From contig NZ_JAMJPJ010000002.1 in assembly GCF_023555005.1 (NCBI RefSeq), forward strand, positions 62,001 through 126,000: a stretch of DNA of 64,000 nt. Direction: 5' to 3'. The translations under genes were made by a program, and so were the position numbers. Within the stretch, counting starts at the first letter, position 1; every line of letters starts with the position of its first letter. Of this stretch, positions 30,078 through 39,880 are shown in pieces. The stretch is from Halomonas llamarensis. Its GTDB lineage: Bacteria > Pseudomonadota > Gammaproteobacteria > Pseudomonadales > Halomonadaceae. The notes below the pieces were generated by a model that did not search any database, had not been told where the DNA came from, and worked only from the letters and a program-made list of their open reading frames with translations.

Positions 30078-31013
30078 ATGACATTATCAACCACAACCGT
30101 CACACACTCATCTAAAAGAGCTTGGCTTGCCCCACTGATGTACCTGTTTGCCGGTGGCGCCTTACTGGGTCTATCGACTAATTTGGCTAAACTTGCCGGA
30201 GACCTTCAGCTGTCAGCGCTCGCTTTCCTGTTTTGGTCGATTTCAGGGGCGTCGCTTATTCTGTTGGTTCTCTCAGCCTTTCGCCATAACCTTCCGCCGA
30301 TTAACCTTCGTACCCTTGAGTATTACTTTGTTTCCGGTCTGCTAGGCGTTGCAAGCGCCAACCTGCTTTTTTTCTCAGCCATCCCCCATGTGGGTGCTGG
30401 GTTCGTGGCATTAATCATCACTCTGCCACCACTACTCACCTATATCGGTGCGTTAATGTTAAAAATAGAACGCTTCCAGGTGATGCGTGCGGCGGGGGTC
30501 ATATCAGCCCTCGCGGGGGCCGTGTCCCTGGCCTTCCATAAGCTTTCCGCCCCGGATGCTGATTATGTCTGGATACTGCTTGCCCTGATTGGGCCCGTCA
30601 TGCTGGCCATCGGCAACCTCTATCGAACCTTGCGCTGGCCAGCAGGCGTATCCAGCGATGCATTGGCGCCCGGGATGCTCATCGCCGCTGCCGTTATTCT
30701 GCTCAACGCGGGTTTCCTGCCCGGCTTTTCACTGAGTGTTCCAACAGACCGCTCCCTGCCAATTATACTGATTGCCCTTCAGGCGCTAGTCTTCGCTGGT
30801 CAGTTCTTACTGCTCTTTTTGCTACAGAAAAGTGGTGGCCCAGTGTTTTTGAGTCTTTTAGGTTCTGTCGGCGCCGTTGTGGGCGTTCCGGTTGCCATAT
30901 TACTACAAGGTGAAACCGCCCCCGAGGGCTTACTTCTAGGCACTCTACTAATTGGTACCGGTATTGCTCTGCTCAATATTGGCAAAGCCAAACAACGCCC
31001 TCAGGCTCAATAA
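30078..31013 (+). CDS. EamA-type drug/metabolite transporter
   Basis: 311-aa inner-membrane protein with about ten hydrophobic helices in two EamA repeats (for example LAPLMYLFAGGALLGLSTNL, LSALAFLFWSISGASLILLVL and FLSLLGSVGAVVGVPVAILL). No signal peptide. Substrate unknown; control by a MarR repressor suggests export of a toxic or signalling compound. Convergent with the next GNAT gene. Confidence 0.88.
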   Translation: MTLSTTTVTHSSKRAWLAPLMYLFAGGALLGLSTNLAKLAGDLQLSALAFLFWSISGASLILLVLSAFRHNLPPINLRTLEYYFVSGLLGVASANLLFFSAIPHVGAGFVALIITLPPLLTYIGALMLKIERFQVMRAAGVISALAGAVSLAFHKLSAPDADYVWILLALIGPVMLAIGNLYRTLRWPAGVSSDALAPGMLIAAAVILLNAGFLPGFSLSVPTDRSLPIILIALQALVFAGQFLLLFLLQKSGGPVFLSLLGSVGAVVGVPVAILLQGETAPEGLLLGTLLIGTGIALLNIGKAKQRPQAQ

Positions 31014-31035
31014 CCCAAGAGGGACTCAACAGGCA

Positions 31036-31482
31036 TCATTTAACTAAATTACCTGTCTCTTTTATGCTCCGTTCCATATAGTGAGTCTCGCCTTCAGTTT
31101 TACGTACGCGAAACCCCATACGCTCGTATAAAGCGATGGCTGGGTTGATACAAAAAACACGGAGCCGAATTAAGTTAACGTCCGCTTGCTGGGCGGTTTC
31201 GATCACGTAGCGGATAGCCTTGGAGCCCAAGCCTTGACGCTGCCACTGCGGGTCAATTTGTAGTTCCCGGATGTAGTAGGCATTTTCATCGTGATTTATG
31301 CATAACAGCCCCACTCGTGAAGCGTTTATGACTAACTCATAGCTGTCTAATTCGCCCCAGTCTTTAGCAAATAAGGCGGGGTCCCAGCACATATTCAGCT
31401 GCTTATGGTAAACAGCCATGTTCTGACAAATTAAATTTTCTGCGTACGCCTTGTCATTGGTTGGCCGAATTAAAGGCATCAT
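31036..31482 (-). CDS. GNAT-family N-acetyltransferase
   Basis: 148 aa from the ATG at 31482, which follows AGGA by 8 bases; a longer frame to 31521 adds 13 residues. Fold motifs: YIRELQIDPQWQRQGLGSKAIRYVI (Q/RxxGxG/A acetyl-CoA loop), LRVFCINPAIALYERMGFRV. No known substrate family recognised. Confidence 0.85.
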   Translation of the reverse strand: MMPLIRPTNDKAYAENLICQNMAVYHKQLNMCWDPALFAKDWGELDSYELVINASRVGLLCINHDENAYYIRELQIDPQWQRQGLGSKAIRYVIETAQQADVNLIRLRVFCINPAIALYERMGFRVRKTEGETHYMERSIKETGNLVK

Positions 31483-31604
31483 ATCTCTATTCCTAGCACG
31501 ACATTCACGCACTTTTTGCAAGAGTTGCTATGCTTGTCAAAGCAATTGCTGACTTTATACAAGACACATATAACCAAACATTGACGGTAATATTCACCCA
31601 GCTG

Positions 31605-32618
31605 CTACAGGCAACGTGGTTCAATCTCCAGCCCGACGCCAAAGCGTGCTTGAACGGCCGCGGTAATACGCTTGGCTACCTGCAAAAGTTCAGCACGGTC
31701 GCCACCGCCAAAGTGCACTAACACCAGTGCCTGATGCTCATGCACGCCAAAAGCGCCAAAACGCGCTCCTTTTAACCCACACTGGTCAATCAGCCAGCCC
31801 GCCGCGATTTTGTAGCCCCCGTCAGCCTGTGGGAAATTCGGCATATTGGGATAGCGTGCGAGCAGTTTCTCTGCTTTATCAGCGCTGATCAGCGGATTTT
31901 TAAAAAAGCTACCAGCATTGGGCAACTGAGTTGGATCGGGCAGTTTCTCGCGGCGAATTTCACATACGCGCTGAGCGATTTCGAAGCTGCTTGGTTGCTG
32001 GCTTACGCGGCGGGCTAAATCGCCATAACCTAGCACCGGACGTGGTGTTCGTGACAGACGCAACGCAAGACGGGTAATAATCACCTCACCCGCAAGCGAG
32101 CGCTTGAACATGCTATCGCGATAACCAAAGGCGCAGTCATTAAAGGAAAGCCAAGTCAGGGTTTCGTCGTGGCGCGACATGACCTGTACGCCTTCCAGCA
32201 CATCGGAAAGCTCCACGCCGTAAGCGCCAATATTTTGCACTGGCGCCGCCCCACAATCACCAGGGATCAGCGCCAGATTTTCAACACCCCACAGCCCACG
32301 CTGGGCCAGTATCATCACCAGCGAATGCCAATTAACTCCTGCGCCGACATAAGCCATCACGGCATCGTCGCGCGTGTCTAGCCACCACTGCTTCAAACGC
32401 GGACGAATCACGGCGCCTTTCAGGCGCGTGGGCAGCAATACGTTACTTCCACCGCCCAATAGATTAAGCGTCCACCCTTGCTCGCCCGCATCGCGCACGC
32501 AGGCAGCAAGGGCTTCAAGCGTTTCGGGCGCGGAAAAATGTTCGACTTCGGCAGGCAAGCGCAGCGTGTTGGCATTGCTAAGATCAACGTCGCGCTGCCA
32601 GTGCGGCTCTGGGTTCAT
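31605..32618 (-). CDS. murB: UDP-N-acetylenolpyruvoylglucosamine reductase
   Basis: NADPH/FAD enzyme completing UDP-N-acetylmuramic acid. 337 aa; FAD-binding LLGGGSNVLLP and GAAPVQNIGAYGVE, the Tyr of FGYRDSMFK, the proton-donor Ser in PNAGSFFKNP, and the C-terminal Glu region GLEIEPRC. This is the type I enzyme, with the Tyr loop present. The start overlaps the phosphatase stop by 4 bases, so it is translated from the kdsB-phosphatase-murB run. Confidence 0.95.
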   Translation of the reverse strand: MNPEPHWQRDVDLSNANTLRLPAEVEHFSAPETLEALAACVRDAGEQGWTLNLLGGGSNVLLPTRLKGAVIRPRLKQWWLDTRDDAVMAYVGAGVNWHSLVMILAQRGLWGVENLALIPGDCGAAPVQNIGAYGVELSDVLEGVQVMSRHDETLTWLSFNDCAFGYRDSMFKRSLAGEVIITRLALRLSRTPRPVLGYGDLARRVSQQPSSFEIAQRVCEIRREKLPDPTQLPNAGSFFKNPLISADKAEKLLARYPNMPNFPQADGGYKIAAGWLIDQCGLKGARFGAFGVHEHQALVLVHFGGGDRAELLQVAKRITAAVQARFGVGLEIEPRCL

Positions 32619-33079
32619 GCGCTCGACCGGATGTGATTAAGCAAACCGCGAGAGGCGCTTTCGATCAAATCTACCACCTCCTCGAAACCCTGATCGCCAC
32701 CATAATACGGGTCTGGCACCTCAGCACCGGCGTGCCCGGCAAACTCCAGCAGCAAACCCACGCGCCCGGTGTAATCCGCTGGCTGCATCGCACGAATCGC
32801 CTGCAGGTTATCGTGATCCATGGCCAAAATATAATCAAAGCGGGCGAAGTCATCGGGTGCGAATTGCCGCGCCCGTAGCGCACTAATATCAATGCCGCGC
32901 TGCTTGGCAGCGGCCTGGGAACGCTTATCGGGCGCTTTTCCCACATGCCACGGGCCGATCCCACAGGAGTCAACGCGCACTTGCTCGGTCATGTTCGCGT
33001 TGTCGAGCACTTGACGGAAAACACCTTCCGCGCTGGGTGAGCGACAAATATTGCCTAAGCAAACAAACAATACGTTCAT
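32615..33079 (-). CDS. Low-molecular-weight protein tyrosine phosphatase
   Basis: 154-aa phosphatase with the active-site loop [14 protein letters not shown] (Cys, Arg, Ser) at about 6-19 and the general-acid Asp in [14 protein letters not shown]. Such genes commonly control capsule or exopolysaccharide kinases, but here it is fused by 4-base overlaps to kdsB and murB, a pairing also seen in pseudomonads. Partner unknown. Confidence 0.92.
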   Translation of the reverse strand: MNVLFVCLGNICRSPSAEGVFRQVLDNANMTEQVRVDSCGIGPWHVGKAPDKRSQAAAKQRGIDISALRARQFAPDDFARFDYILAMDHDNLQAIRAMQPADYTGRVGLLLEFAGHAGAEVPDPYYGGDQGFEEVVDLIESASRGLLNHIRSSA

Positions 33080-33858
33080 TTTGCCTCCTCTTGCGACGAC
33101 TTTATCAGGGCCCTGACGCGCGCCAAGTCTTCCGCTGTGTCCACCCCCGGTGGATTAACCTCACTGGCCAGCGCCACTTGAATCGCGTGCCCATGTTGCA
33201 GTGCGCGCAGCTGTTCAAGCTGCTCTAACTGCTCCAGGCTCGCTGGCCGCCAGTCACGATACGCGTACAGAAAACCGGCCCGATAGGCGTAAAGGCCGAT
33301 GTGACGCAGCCAAGCATCGGTCTGCAATAGTTCGGGGCGGGCAGCGAAGTGCTCACGGTCCCAGGGAATCGGTGCACGGGAAAAGTAGAGCGCACGCCCA
33401 TCAAACGAGCGCACCACCTTGACCACATTGGGGTTAAATAGCGCCTCTACATCGCTGATCGGCTCAGCCAGGGTAGCGATTGAAGCCTCGGCATCGTCCG
33501 CTAGACGCAAGGCCACTTGGTCGATCAACGCTTTCGGGATCAACGGCTCATCACCTTGCACGTTGACCAAGAGCGCGTCATCGCGAAGCGCTAATATTTC
33601 GGCGACCTCGGCCAAGCGGTCCGTGCCGGAGGGGTGATCGGCACGCGTCATCACTACCTCGGCGCCATAGGGCGCTAAGGCGTCGCGAATACGTGTATCG
33701 TCGGTGGCCACCACCACGCGCTTTGCTTGGCTTTCGCAGGCGCGCCGCCAAACGTGAGCGACCATTGGCTCGCCGGCAATGGGTAAAAGCGGCTTACCCG
33801 GCAGTCGCGATGAGCCAAAGCGCGCGGGTACAACTGCAATAAAGTCAGCGGCTGCCAT
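33076..33858 (-). CDS. kdsB: 3-deoxy-manno-octulosonate cytidylyltransferase
   Basis: Activates Kdo as CMP-Kdo for lipid A core. 260 aa: [19 protein letters not shown] is the N-terminal nucleotide loop, VVVATDD and VQGDEPLIP are the metal-binding and active-site signatures. A short [11 protein letters not shown] stretch at about 218-228 reflects degenerate 9-bp repeats. Directly adjoins the Trm112-like gene (no gap) and overlaps the phosphatase by 4 bases. Confidence 0.95.
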   Translation of the reverse strand: MAAADFIAVVPARFGSSRLPGKPLLPIAGEPMVAHVWRRACESQAKRVVVATDDTRIRDALAPYGAEVVMTRADHPSGTDRLAEVAEILALRDDALLVNVQGDEPLIPKALIDQVALRLADDAEASIATLAEPISDVEALFNPNVVKVVRSFDGRALYFSRAPIPWDREHFAARPELLQTDAWLRHIGLYAYRAGFLYAYRDWRPASLEQLEQLEQLRALQHGHAIQVALASEVNPPGVDTAEDLARVRALIKSSQEEAK

Positions 33859-34068
33859 TTACGCCTCTCCGGTGCGGCCAAGCGAAGTGGGGAGCTTTTC
33901 GTCGGCATCCATCTTGCGCGCCTCTTCCGGCAACATCACCGGGATATCGTCTTGAATCGGATAGGCGAGTCCGTCGTAAAGGCAGTGCAGCTCACCGGCG
34001 TCACGGTCATACTTGAGCTTGCCTTTACACAGCGGGCAAACCAACATCGCTAGCAGTTGTTTATCCAT
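33859..34068 (-). CDS. ycaR: Trm112/YcaR-type zinc-ribbon protein
   Basis: 69 aa. MDKQLLAMLVCPLCKGKLKY carries a CPLC pair and a later CLYDGLAYPIQDDIPVMLPEEAR matches the conserved C-terminal segment of the family. Conserved between lpxK and kdsB in gammaproteobacteria; its function there is not established. The ATG at 34068 overlaps the lpxK stop by one base. Confidence 0.93.
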   Translation of the reverse strand: MDKQLLAMLVCPLCKGKLKYDRDAGELHCLYDGLAYPIQDDIPVMLPEEARKMDADEKLPTSLGRTGEA

Positions 34069-35084
34069 CAGTTCGTCTCCTCGGAAAGGGTTGCGAGCCG
34101 GGCGGCTAGCCACTGCTCGAATTCAGGCGGAAGCGTCGCTTCGACATCCAATACCCAACTATCGGGTGGGGCGACATCACGGCATTTGACCGCATCTTTA
34201 GCGGTCATGACCAGCGGCCGCTGATATTCGGCAGGTGTAAAACACAGCGACGCGGCATCATAGGAGTAGTGATCGGGAAAGGCATGCCACTCGCCGCTAA
34301 TATCCAGCGCCTTTAGCGTGGCAAAAAAGCGCTCAGGCCTACCGATCCCCGCCAAGGCGTGCACCGGTAGCATAAACGGCAGCGGTGAAAGCGGCCTGTG
34401 CTTATTTGATTTAAGTTCGCGCCAGCCAATTGGCGCAAGGCGCATCGGCGTTGACGCCACCATCAACTCAGCCTGCAACTCACCGTTAACCAGCACGGCA
34501 TCGACACGGTTCAGGCGCTCCGGCGGCTCGCGTAGCGGTCCGGCAGGTAGGCAACGTCCGTTACCAAGCCCGCGCGCACCATCCACCACGGCGAGTTCGA
34601 TATCGCGCCCCAGCGCCAAATGCTGCAAGCCGTCGTCGCTGACAATCACGTTACAGCCTGCCACCACTAGCGCTTCGGCGCCACGAGCACGCTGGGGGTC
34701 AGCCACCACCGGCACGCCGGTCTGCTGGGCAAGCATCAGCGGCTCATCTCCGCTTTGCGCGACGGGCGTTTCCGGCGTCACCCAGAGCGGGTAACTCGGG
34801 GCTTTGCCGCCATAGCCGCGGGTGACGATACCCGGTGTATAGCCCTGTTCACTCAGCCAACGAGCAAGCCAGGCTACCAAGGGCGATTTCCCCGTGCCAC
34901 CGAGGGTAATGTTGCCTACGACAATCACCGGCACCGGCGCCTGCCACACTGCGCATTTCCCACAACGGTACGCCGCCTCACGGCGCGCCATTACAGCGCG
35001 ATAAAGGCTACCAAGCGGGCGTAGGGGCAAAAGCCAAAAACGGTCCTGATAAGCCGCTTCCAGCCAGCGCTCGGCAACGCTCAC
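34068..35084 (-). CDS. lpxK: Tetraacyldisaccharide 4'-kinase
   Basis: Phosphorylates the lipid A precursor at the 4' position on the inner membrane. 338 aa; Walker A VVGNITLGGTGKSPLV (about 55-70) and NVIVSDDGLQHLALGRDIE with the conserved DDG. Operon with msbA (4-base overlap upstream) and the Trm112-like gene (one-base overlap downstream). Confidence 0.96.
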   Translation of the reverse strand: MSVAERWLEAAYQDRFWLLPLRPLGSLYRAVMARREAAYRCGKCAVWQAPVPVIVVGNITLGGTGKSPLVAWLARWLSEQGYTPGIVTRGYGGKAPSYPLWVTPETPVAQSGDEPLMLAQQTGVPVVADPQRARGAEALVVAGCNVIVSDDGLQHLALGRDIELAVVDGARGLGNGRCLPAGPLREPPERLNRVDAVLVNGELQAELMVASTPMRLAPIGWRELKSNKHRPLSPLPFMLPVHALAGIGRPERFFATLKALDISGEWHAFPDHYSYDAASLCFTPAEYQRPLVMTAKDAVKCRDVAPPDSWVLDVEATLPPEFEQWLAARLATLSEETN

Positions 35085-36820
35085 ACCCGCTCCTCCTGAA
35101 ACTGCAGCTGGTGAAGTGCCGCATAGGCGCCTTCTTGTGCCAACAGCGCGGCGTGGGTGCCTTCTTCAATAATGCGCCCCTGCTCCATCACGACAATACG
35201 ATCGGCGCGCTCAATGGTAGAAAGCCTGTGGGCGATGACCAGCGTGGTGCGCCCTTTGCACACGGTTTCTAACGCTCGCTGAATATAGCGTTCCGACTCG
35301 GTATCAAGCGCGGAAGTCGCCTCATCCAGAATCAAAATCGGTGCGTCTTTAAAGATCGCCCGTGCGATGGCCAAGCGTTGACGTTGACCACCCGAAAGCA
35401 TCACACCGTTATCGCCTACCAGTGTATGGTAACCATCGGGCAGCTTTTCGATAAACTCGTGGGCATATGCCGCTTGTGCCGCCGCTTCGATGGTCTGCGG
35501 GTCAGCGTTATCCACGCCATAGGCAATATTATTGGCAATCGTGGTATTAAACAGCGTGACCTGCTGTGACACTAGCGCTATCTGTTGACGCAGCGGCCCA
35601 AGCTGGTACTCACGAATATCGGTGTCATCGATGGTGATAGCGCCCTCGATGGGGCTATAAAAGCGTGGTAAGAGACTCACCAACGTTGACTTACCGCTAC
35701 CCGAACGCCCCACGACGGCCACCATCTCACCCGCGGCCACGCTCAAGTTAATCCCATGGAGCACATTCGGCTGTTCATGCGCGTAGCGAAAGTGTACGTT
35801 CTCCAGCACCACATCACCCTGCAGGCGCCGAGGGGAGACTGTGCCGTCATCGCGCTCGGCAGATTCATCCAAGAGCCCAAACAGCTCGGTAGCCGCCGCG
35901 ATTCCTTTTTGAATTTCGCTATTAATTTCAGTTAGTTGGCGCACAGGCTTGATCATCAGTGCCGCGGCGGTAATAAAGGCGACAAACTCGCCCGGCGTCA
36001 TATCTTCCAACAGCGCCGGTGCCATGGCCAGCCACACCAGTACGGCCATGGAAATCGCGACCAGCATCAGAATAACCGGTGAACTGATGGCTTTGGTCAT
36101 CGCCTCTTTCATGCTTTGGCGCCGATTCTCTTCGCTCACACGGGCAAAACGTTGCTTCTCGTACCCTTCAGCGCCATGGGTTCGCACCACGCGGTGGCCG
36201 GAAAGCGCCTCAGAGGCCACGTGCGTCACATCGCCCATCGAGTGCTGAATACGCTTAGAAATACGCCGAAAGCGCTTGCTTACATAACTCACCACCAATG
36301 CGATCACTGGCGTGACGGTCAAAAAGAGCAGGGTTAAAAGCCAGTTGGTCCAAAGGAGATAGCCCAGCAGACCGATCACAAAGAGACCTTCGCGCAGCAG
36401 AATCGTCACCGATTTTGTCGCCGCTCCGGCGACCTGCTCAACGTGGTAGGTCACTCGCGACACCAAGTGCCCACTGGAGTGATGGTCAAAAAACACGCCG
36501 GGTAGGTGCATCATGTGGGCAAACACATCGCAACGCAGCGTATGGATAACGTAGCGCCCCACATAGGCCATGAAATACGTACTTAAAAACGTCCCTAGCC
36601 CACGCGCAGAAAACATGATCACCACGAACAGCGGCAGAAAAATGCGAAAGGCGGCGTCAGGGTTTTGGATCCCGTCAATGAGCCGCTTCATCAACTCCGC
36701 CAGCGCGGTACTGGAGGCAGCATAAATGGTGAAACCCACGACAGCCAGCGAAAAAGCCCGCCAGTGTGGCTTTACATAGCTTAAAAGACGTTTGTAAATA
36801 GCCCAACCGGAATCCGTCAC
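35081..36820 (-). CDS. msbA: Lipid A export ATP-binding/permease MsbA
   Basis: Half-transporter flipping lipid A-core across the inner membrane. 579 aa: six membrane helices in the first 320 residues, then the ABC domain with VVGRSGSGKSTLV (Walker A), signature MLSGGQRQRLAIARA, Walker B ILILDEATSALD and H-loop VIAHRLSTI. Adjacent to lpxK, the standard context for MsbA rather than another exporter. Confidence 0.95.
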   Translation of the reverse strand: MTDSGWAIYKRLLSYVKPHWRAFSLAVVGFTIYAASSTALAELMKRLIDGIQNPDAAFRIFLPLFVVIMFSARGLGTFLSTYFMAYVGRYVIHTLRCDVFAHMMHLPGVFFDHHSSGHLVSRVTYHVEQVAGAATKSVTILLREGLFVIGLLGYLLWTNWLLTLLFLTVTPVIALVVSYVSKRFRRISKRIQHSMGDVTHVASEALSGHRVVRTHGAEGYEKQRFARVSEENRRQSMKEAMTKAISSPVILMLVAISMAVLVWLAMAPALLEDMTPGEFVAFITAAALMIKPVRQLTEINSEIQKGIAAATELFGLLDESAERDDGTVSPRRLQGDVVLENVHFRYAHEQPNVLHGINLSVAAGEMVAVVGRSGSGKSTLVSLLPRFYSPIEGAITIDDTDIREYQLGPLRQQIALVSQQVTLFNTTIANNIAYGVDNADPQTIEAAAQAAYAHEFIEKLPDGYHTLVGDNGVMLSGGQRQRLAIARAIFKDAPILILDEATSALDTESERYIQRALETVCKGRTTLVIAHRLSTIERADRIVVMEQGRIIEEGTHAALLAQEGAYAALHQLQFQEERV

Positions 36821-36956
36821 ACGCGCTCCTGGCGATCAGTTAGTGGCAATACATTTTTGAAAAGAGGTCGTTAACAACAGTCTGTGAACAACGCGTTTTA
36901 CTTTTGTTTTAAACATTCGCTAACGTGCGAAGGATTCTACCTCATCATCTGCGGCA

Positions 36957-39227
36957 TCAACACCGCCGGCGCGATCCTGGCCAGTCTCGTATGGGTAGCA
37001 CCGCCAGCGGCTCACCAGGAATTAGCCAGAACGTCAGCGCGCCGTCATGAGCCGTGTTCCACAAGCAGCTTTCTTCGCGGCGAAAGCGGCGCACGACACG
37101 ATCAGCCGGGTGCCCAAAGGAATTATCTCGCCCGGCGCTGAAAATCACATGGCGCGGCGCGGTGTGGCGCACAAACTGTACGCCCGAGCTTGTGTGGCTA
37201 CCGTGATGACCTGCAATCAACACACTTAGCGGTGCGTCAATATCGGCGAGCAAGCGGCGCTCCACGTCAGTGCCTACATCGCCGGTGATCAGTAATGTGT
37301 GCTCGCCGACGCGCACGCTAAGCACACAAGAGCGATCATTGGCTGAGTGCGAATTATCTCCCTCGGGTGGCCACAAAATCTTATAGACCGCGCCACTCTG
37401 CCGCCATTGCTGCCCGCGATGACAAGGTGTTATCTCCGGCCCTTCGATTTTTTCGCCTTGCGGCGCCAGCCACCGTGCCACGCTGTGCTGCTCAATCAAC
37501 GCTTTCACCCCACCAGCATGATCATTATCCGCATGGCTAACCAGTACGCGATCAAAACGCTGGCCCGGTGGCCAAAGGGTATCTAGCGGCATGAACCCTG
37601 ATCGGAAACGTGGGCCAGTATCGTAAAGCATCCGCTCGCGGCCATTTTTTAGCTCCACCAACTGCCCTTGGCCAACATCAAAAACGCGCACACGCAAAGC
37701 GTCCTCGGGCCAAGGCTCACTTCGCGGTGCGATGACCACCAGCGCCACTAGTCCTGTCGCACTGATACGCAACCACCATGACGTTGAAGGCAAACCCCAG
37801 CAAAGGGCGCCCCACATAAAGGCAAGCGCTAATGAGATGCTTTCGCGGGCGTTGGGCTCCCAAAGCGGCGCCCACGCGATAGCTATCTCCAAGCTCTTTT
37901 GTAGCAGCGTGAGCAGTTGGCTAAAGAGCCACCAAGCAATATCGCCCAGTAGCGGTATTGGCGCCAGCAACCATCCCAAGAGAGCACTTGGCACCATCAA
38001 CGTACTTACCCACGGTACTGCAAAGAGGTTTACTAACGGGGCTACCGGCGATACGCGGCCAAAAGCCAGCAGCACCGCCCCTGCCATCAGGGGCGCTAAT
38101 AAAAGCTGAGTACGGCATAGCGCCCATAGCCAGCCGCGCATGCCTTGCGGGCGGGTTCTCCCCTGCCAAATCACAATCAGCCAAGCCACCGCCACAAACG
38201 AAAGCCAAAAGCCTGGCCGCCAGACGGATAGCGGATCAAATAGCACCACCAGCGACAGGGCTAGCCACCACGCTTGCCAAGCCCCTGGGGCGTGGCGACC
38301 GCTCAACACCCAGAGGCCCATTAACACCATGATCATCGCGCGCATAGCCGGTGGCCCAAGCCCAGCAAAACTGGCGTAGGCCACCGTAGCAGCAGCTGCC
38401 ACCCACCAAGGCCAGGCGCGCATTTTCCAATGATGGGGTGTCAATAGCCGGGCTAACATACGCGCGAGTAGCATGCTAAAGGTGGCAATCAGCCCGACGT
38501 GAAGGCCAGAAATTACCACCAAATGTGTTGTGCCGCTGGCGTTAAGCAGCGACCAATCGCCTGCAGTAAGCGCATCGCTCTCGCCCAGCGTTAGCGCTGC
38601 CAACCAGCGTTTGGCGGTGGTATCAAGCGGCTGCCGGGCTAAATACGCTAGCGCTTGGCGGCGCAGCGAGAAGGGTGCGCCCGCTTGCCGTGAAGGTGCG
38701 GGCGTTTGGCGCACGTAGCCGGTGGCATGAATCCGTTCACGCCATAACCAGGCGCGATAGTTAAATGCATGAGGATTGCGAAAACCTCGCGGCGGGCGCA
38801 GCCTCAGCGTCATTTGCCAGCGTTCACCAGGTTGAAAAGCGGGTATGCCATAAGCGCTCACGCGCACTTTTTTCACCCGTTCGCAGCTTGGCCTAGAGAG
38901 ATGTCCGGTACACTCAATCACTTGCAGCGTCAGGCGCGCGATGCTCGCACTTTCACTTACGCTAATAACACGTGCCTCAACCTGAACATCTTCACCGCTC
39001 AATCCAAGCGGCAGTATGCGCCCCTGCTCGACATGGATAGCATACAATACGCCAGCACTTATTACCCACCAAAACAGCGCCCGCGGTCGCCACATCGCGA
39101 GCAGTAATGCAGAGACAAGCCACAGGCTCAGCGTCAAATCGGGAAAAAGCACGGCGATACCTGAATGGGCTACCACAGCACCGCTTAACGCCGCCAGCCC
39201 TGCGGGTAGCGCTATACCTAACTGCAT
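36957..39227 (-). CDS. comEC: ComEC/Rec2-type DNA uptake channel protein
   Basis: 756-aa inner-membrane protein for import of single-stranded DNA during natural transformation. N-terminal DUF4131-like region, the Competence domain with GTTHLVVISGLHVGLIATFS, many membrane helices, then a metallo-beta-lactamase domain with DVGQGQLVELKNG, SHADNDHAGGVKAL (HxDxDH-type metal ligands intact) and ITGDVG and HHGSHTSSG. Reading frame complete. Starts after AAGGAGG. Presence suggests transformability but does not prove it. Confidence 0.93.
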   Translation of the reverse strand: MQLGIALPAGLAALSGAVVAHSGIAVLFPDLTLSLWLVSALLLAMWRPRALFWWVISAGVLYAIHVEQGRILPLGLSGEDVQVEARVISVSESASIARLTLQVIECTGHLSRPSCERVKKVRVSAYGIPAFQPGERWQMTLRLRPPRGFRNPHAFNYRAWLWRERIHATGYVRQTPAPSRQAGAPFSLRRQALAYLARQPLDTTAKRWLAALTLGESDALTAGDWSLLNASGTTHLVVISGLHVGLIATFSMLLARMLARLLTPHHWKMRAWPWWVAAAATVAYASFAGLGPPAMRAMIMVLMGLWVLSGRHAPGAWQAWWLALSLVVLFDPLSVWRPGFWLSFVAVAWLIVIWQGRTRPQGMRGWLWALCRTQLLLAPLMAGAVLLAFGRVSPVAPLVNLFAVPWVSTLMVPSALLGWLLAPIPLLGDIAWWLFSQLLTLLQKSLEIAIAWAPLWEPNARESISLALAFMWGALCWGLPSTSWWLRISATGLVALVVIAPRSEPWPEDALRVRVFDVGQGQLVELKNGRERMLYDTGPRFRSGFMPLDTLWPPGQRFDRVLVSHADNDHAGGVKALIEQHSVARWLAPQGEKIEGPEITPCHRGQQWRQSGAVYKILWPPEGDNSHSANDRSCVLSVRVGEHTLLITGDVGTDVERRLLADIDAPLSVLIAGHHGSHTSSGVQFVRHTAPRHVIFSAGRDNSFGHPADRVVRRFRREESCLWNTAHDGALTFWLIPGEPLAVLPIRDWPGSRRRC

Positions 39228-39328
39228 TCCTCTGCCCTCCTTGGCAATCCTAGCGCTCTATCCCCTTGCGTAGCCGAATGCACCCACTATATGGATAATG
39301 GGCTCTTCACTAGGCAAGAGTATTGACC

Positions 39329-39880
39329 ATGCCGCGGCGGTTTCTACAGCGCTACATGCCCAGGCCCGACACCCTCAAACGGCAACGCTCGTTGCGGCTG
39401 GTCACGCCGCTGATCGCCGATGCTCGGCTATGGTTACTCACCCGTCGTAGCGTAGCAAACGCCTTCAGTGTGGGACTTTTTTGCGCCATGCTGCCGATTC
39501 CCTTTCAAATGCTTATCGCCGCTTTAGGTGCGAAAGTGACGCGCTGCAATCTTGCCTTGTCGATTGGGCTGGTATGGGTTACTAACCCACTCACCATGCC
39601 GCTGATTTTTTATGGCAACTACCGTATTGGCTCTTTTTTCCTCGATATACCGGTGCACGAGGTGCCAGACCGGATTTCAACGCGTTGGGTTGCCGAGCAG
39701 ATCCAAGATATTATGCCGGCGCTGGTGTTGGGCTCCCTGATCACTGCCGTATGCCTTGCGCTACTCGCTAACGTATGCATTCGGCTGGTGTGGCGCTGGC
39801 ACGTATCACGCCACTGGCGGCAGCGGCGTAAAAAGCGCCAGCGCCGCCGAGCACAGATTGCGTCAGAGTTTGACGATTAG
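39329..39880 (+). CDS. DUF2062 family membrane protein
   Basis: 183 aa with two or three membrane helices (SVGLFCAMLPIPFQMLIAAL; LVWVTNPLTMPLIFYGNYRIG) and a basic C-terminus RRKKRQRRRAQIA. ANAFSVGLFCAMLP and WVTNPLTMP are the DUF2062 landmarks. Function unknown; divergent from comEC. Start at ATG 39329, 8 bases after AAGAG, rather than TTG 39323. Its stop overlaps the convergent lolD stop by 4 bases. Confidence 0.85.
   Translation: MPRRFLQRYMPRPDTLKRQRSLRLVTPLIADARLWLLTRRSVANAFSVGLFCAMLPIPFQMLIAALGAKVTRCNLALSIGLVWVTNPLTMPLIFYGNYRIGSFFLDIPVHEVPDRISTRWVAEQIQDIMPALVLGSLITAVCLALLANVCIRLVWRWHVSRHWRQRRKKRQRRRAQIASEFDD

Noticed and set aside
33170..33240. [10 protein letters not shown] run in kdsB as a coiled coil or functional repeat
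   Set aside because: Short and degenerate at the DNA level, within an otherwise normal KdsB; likely local slippage.
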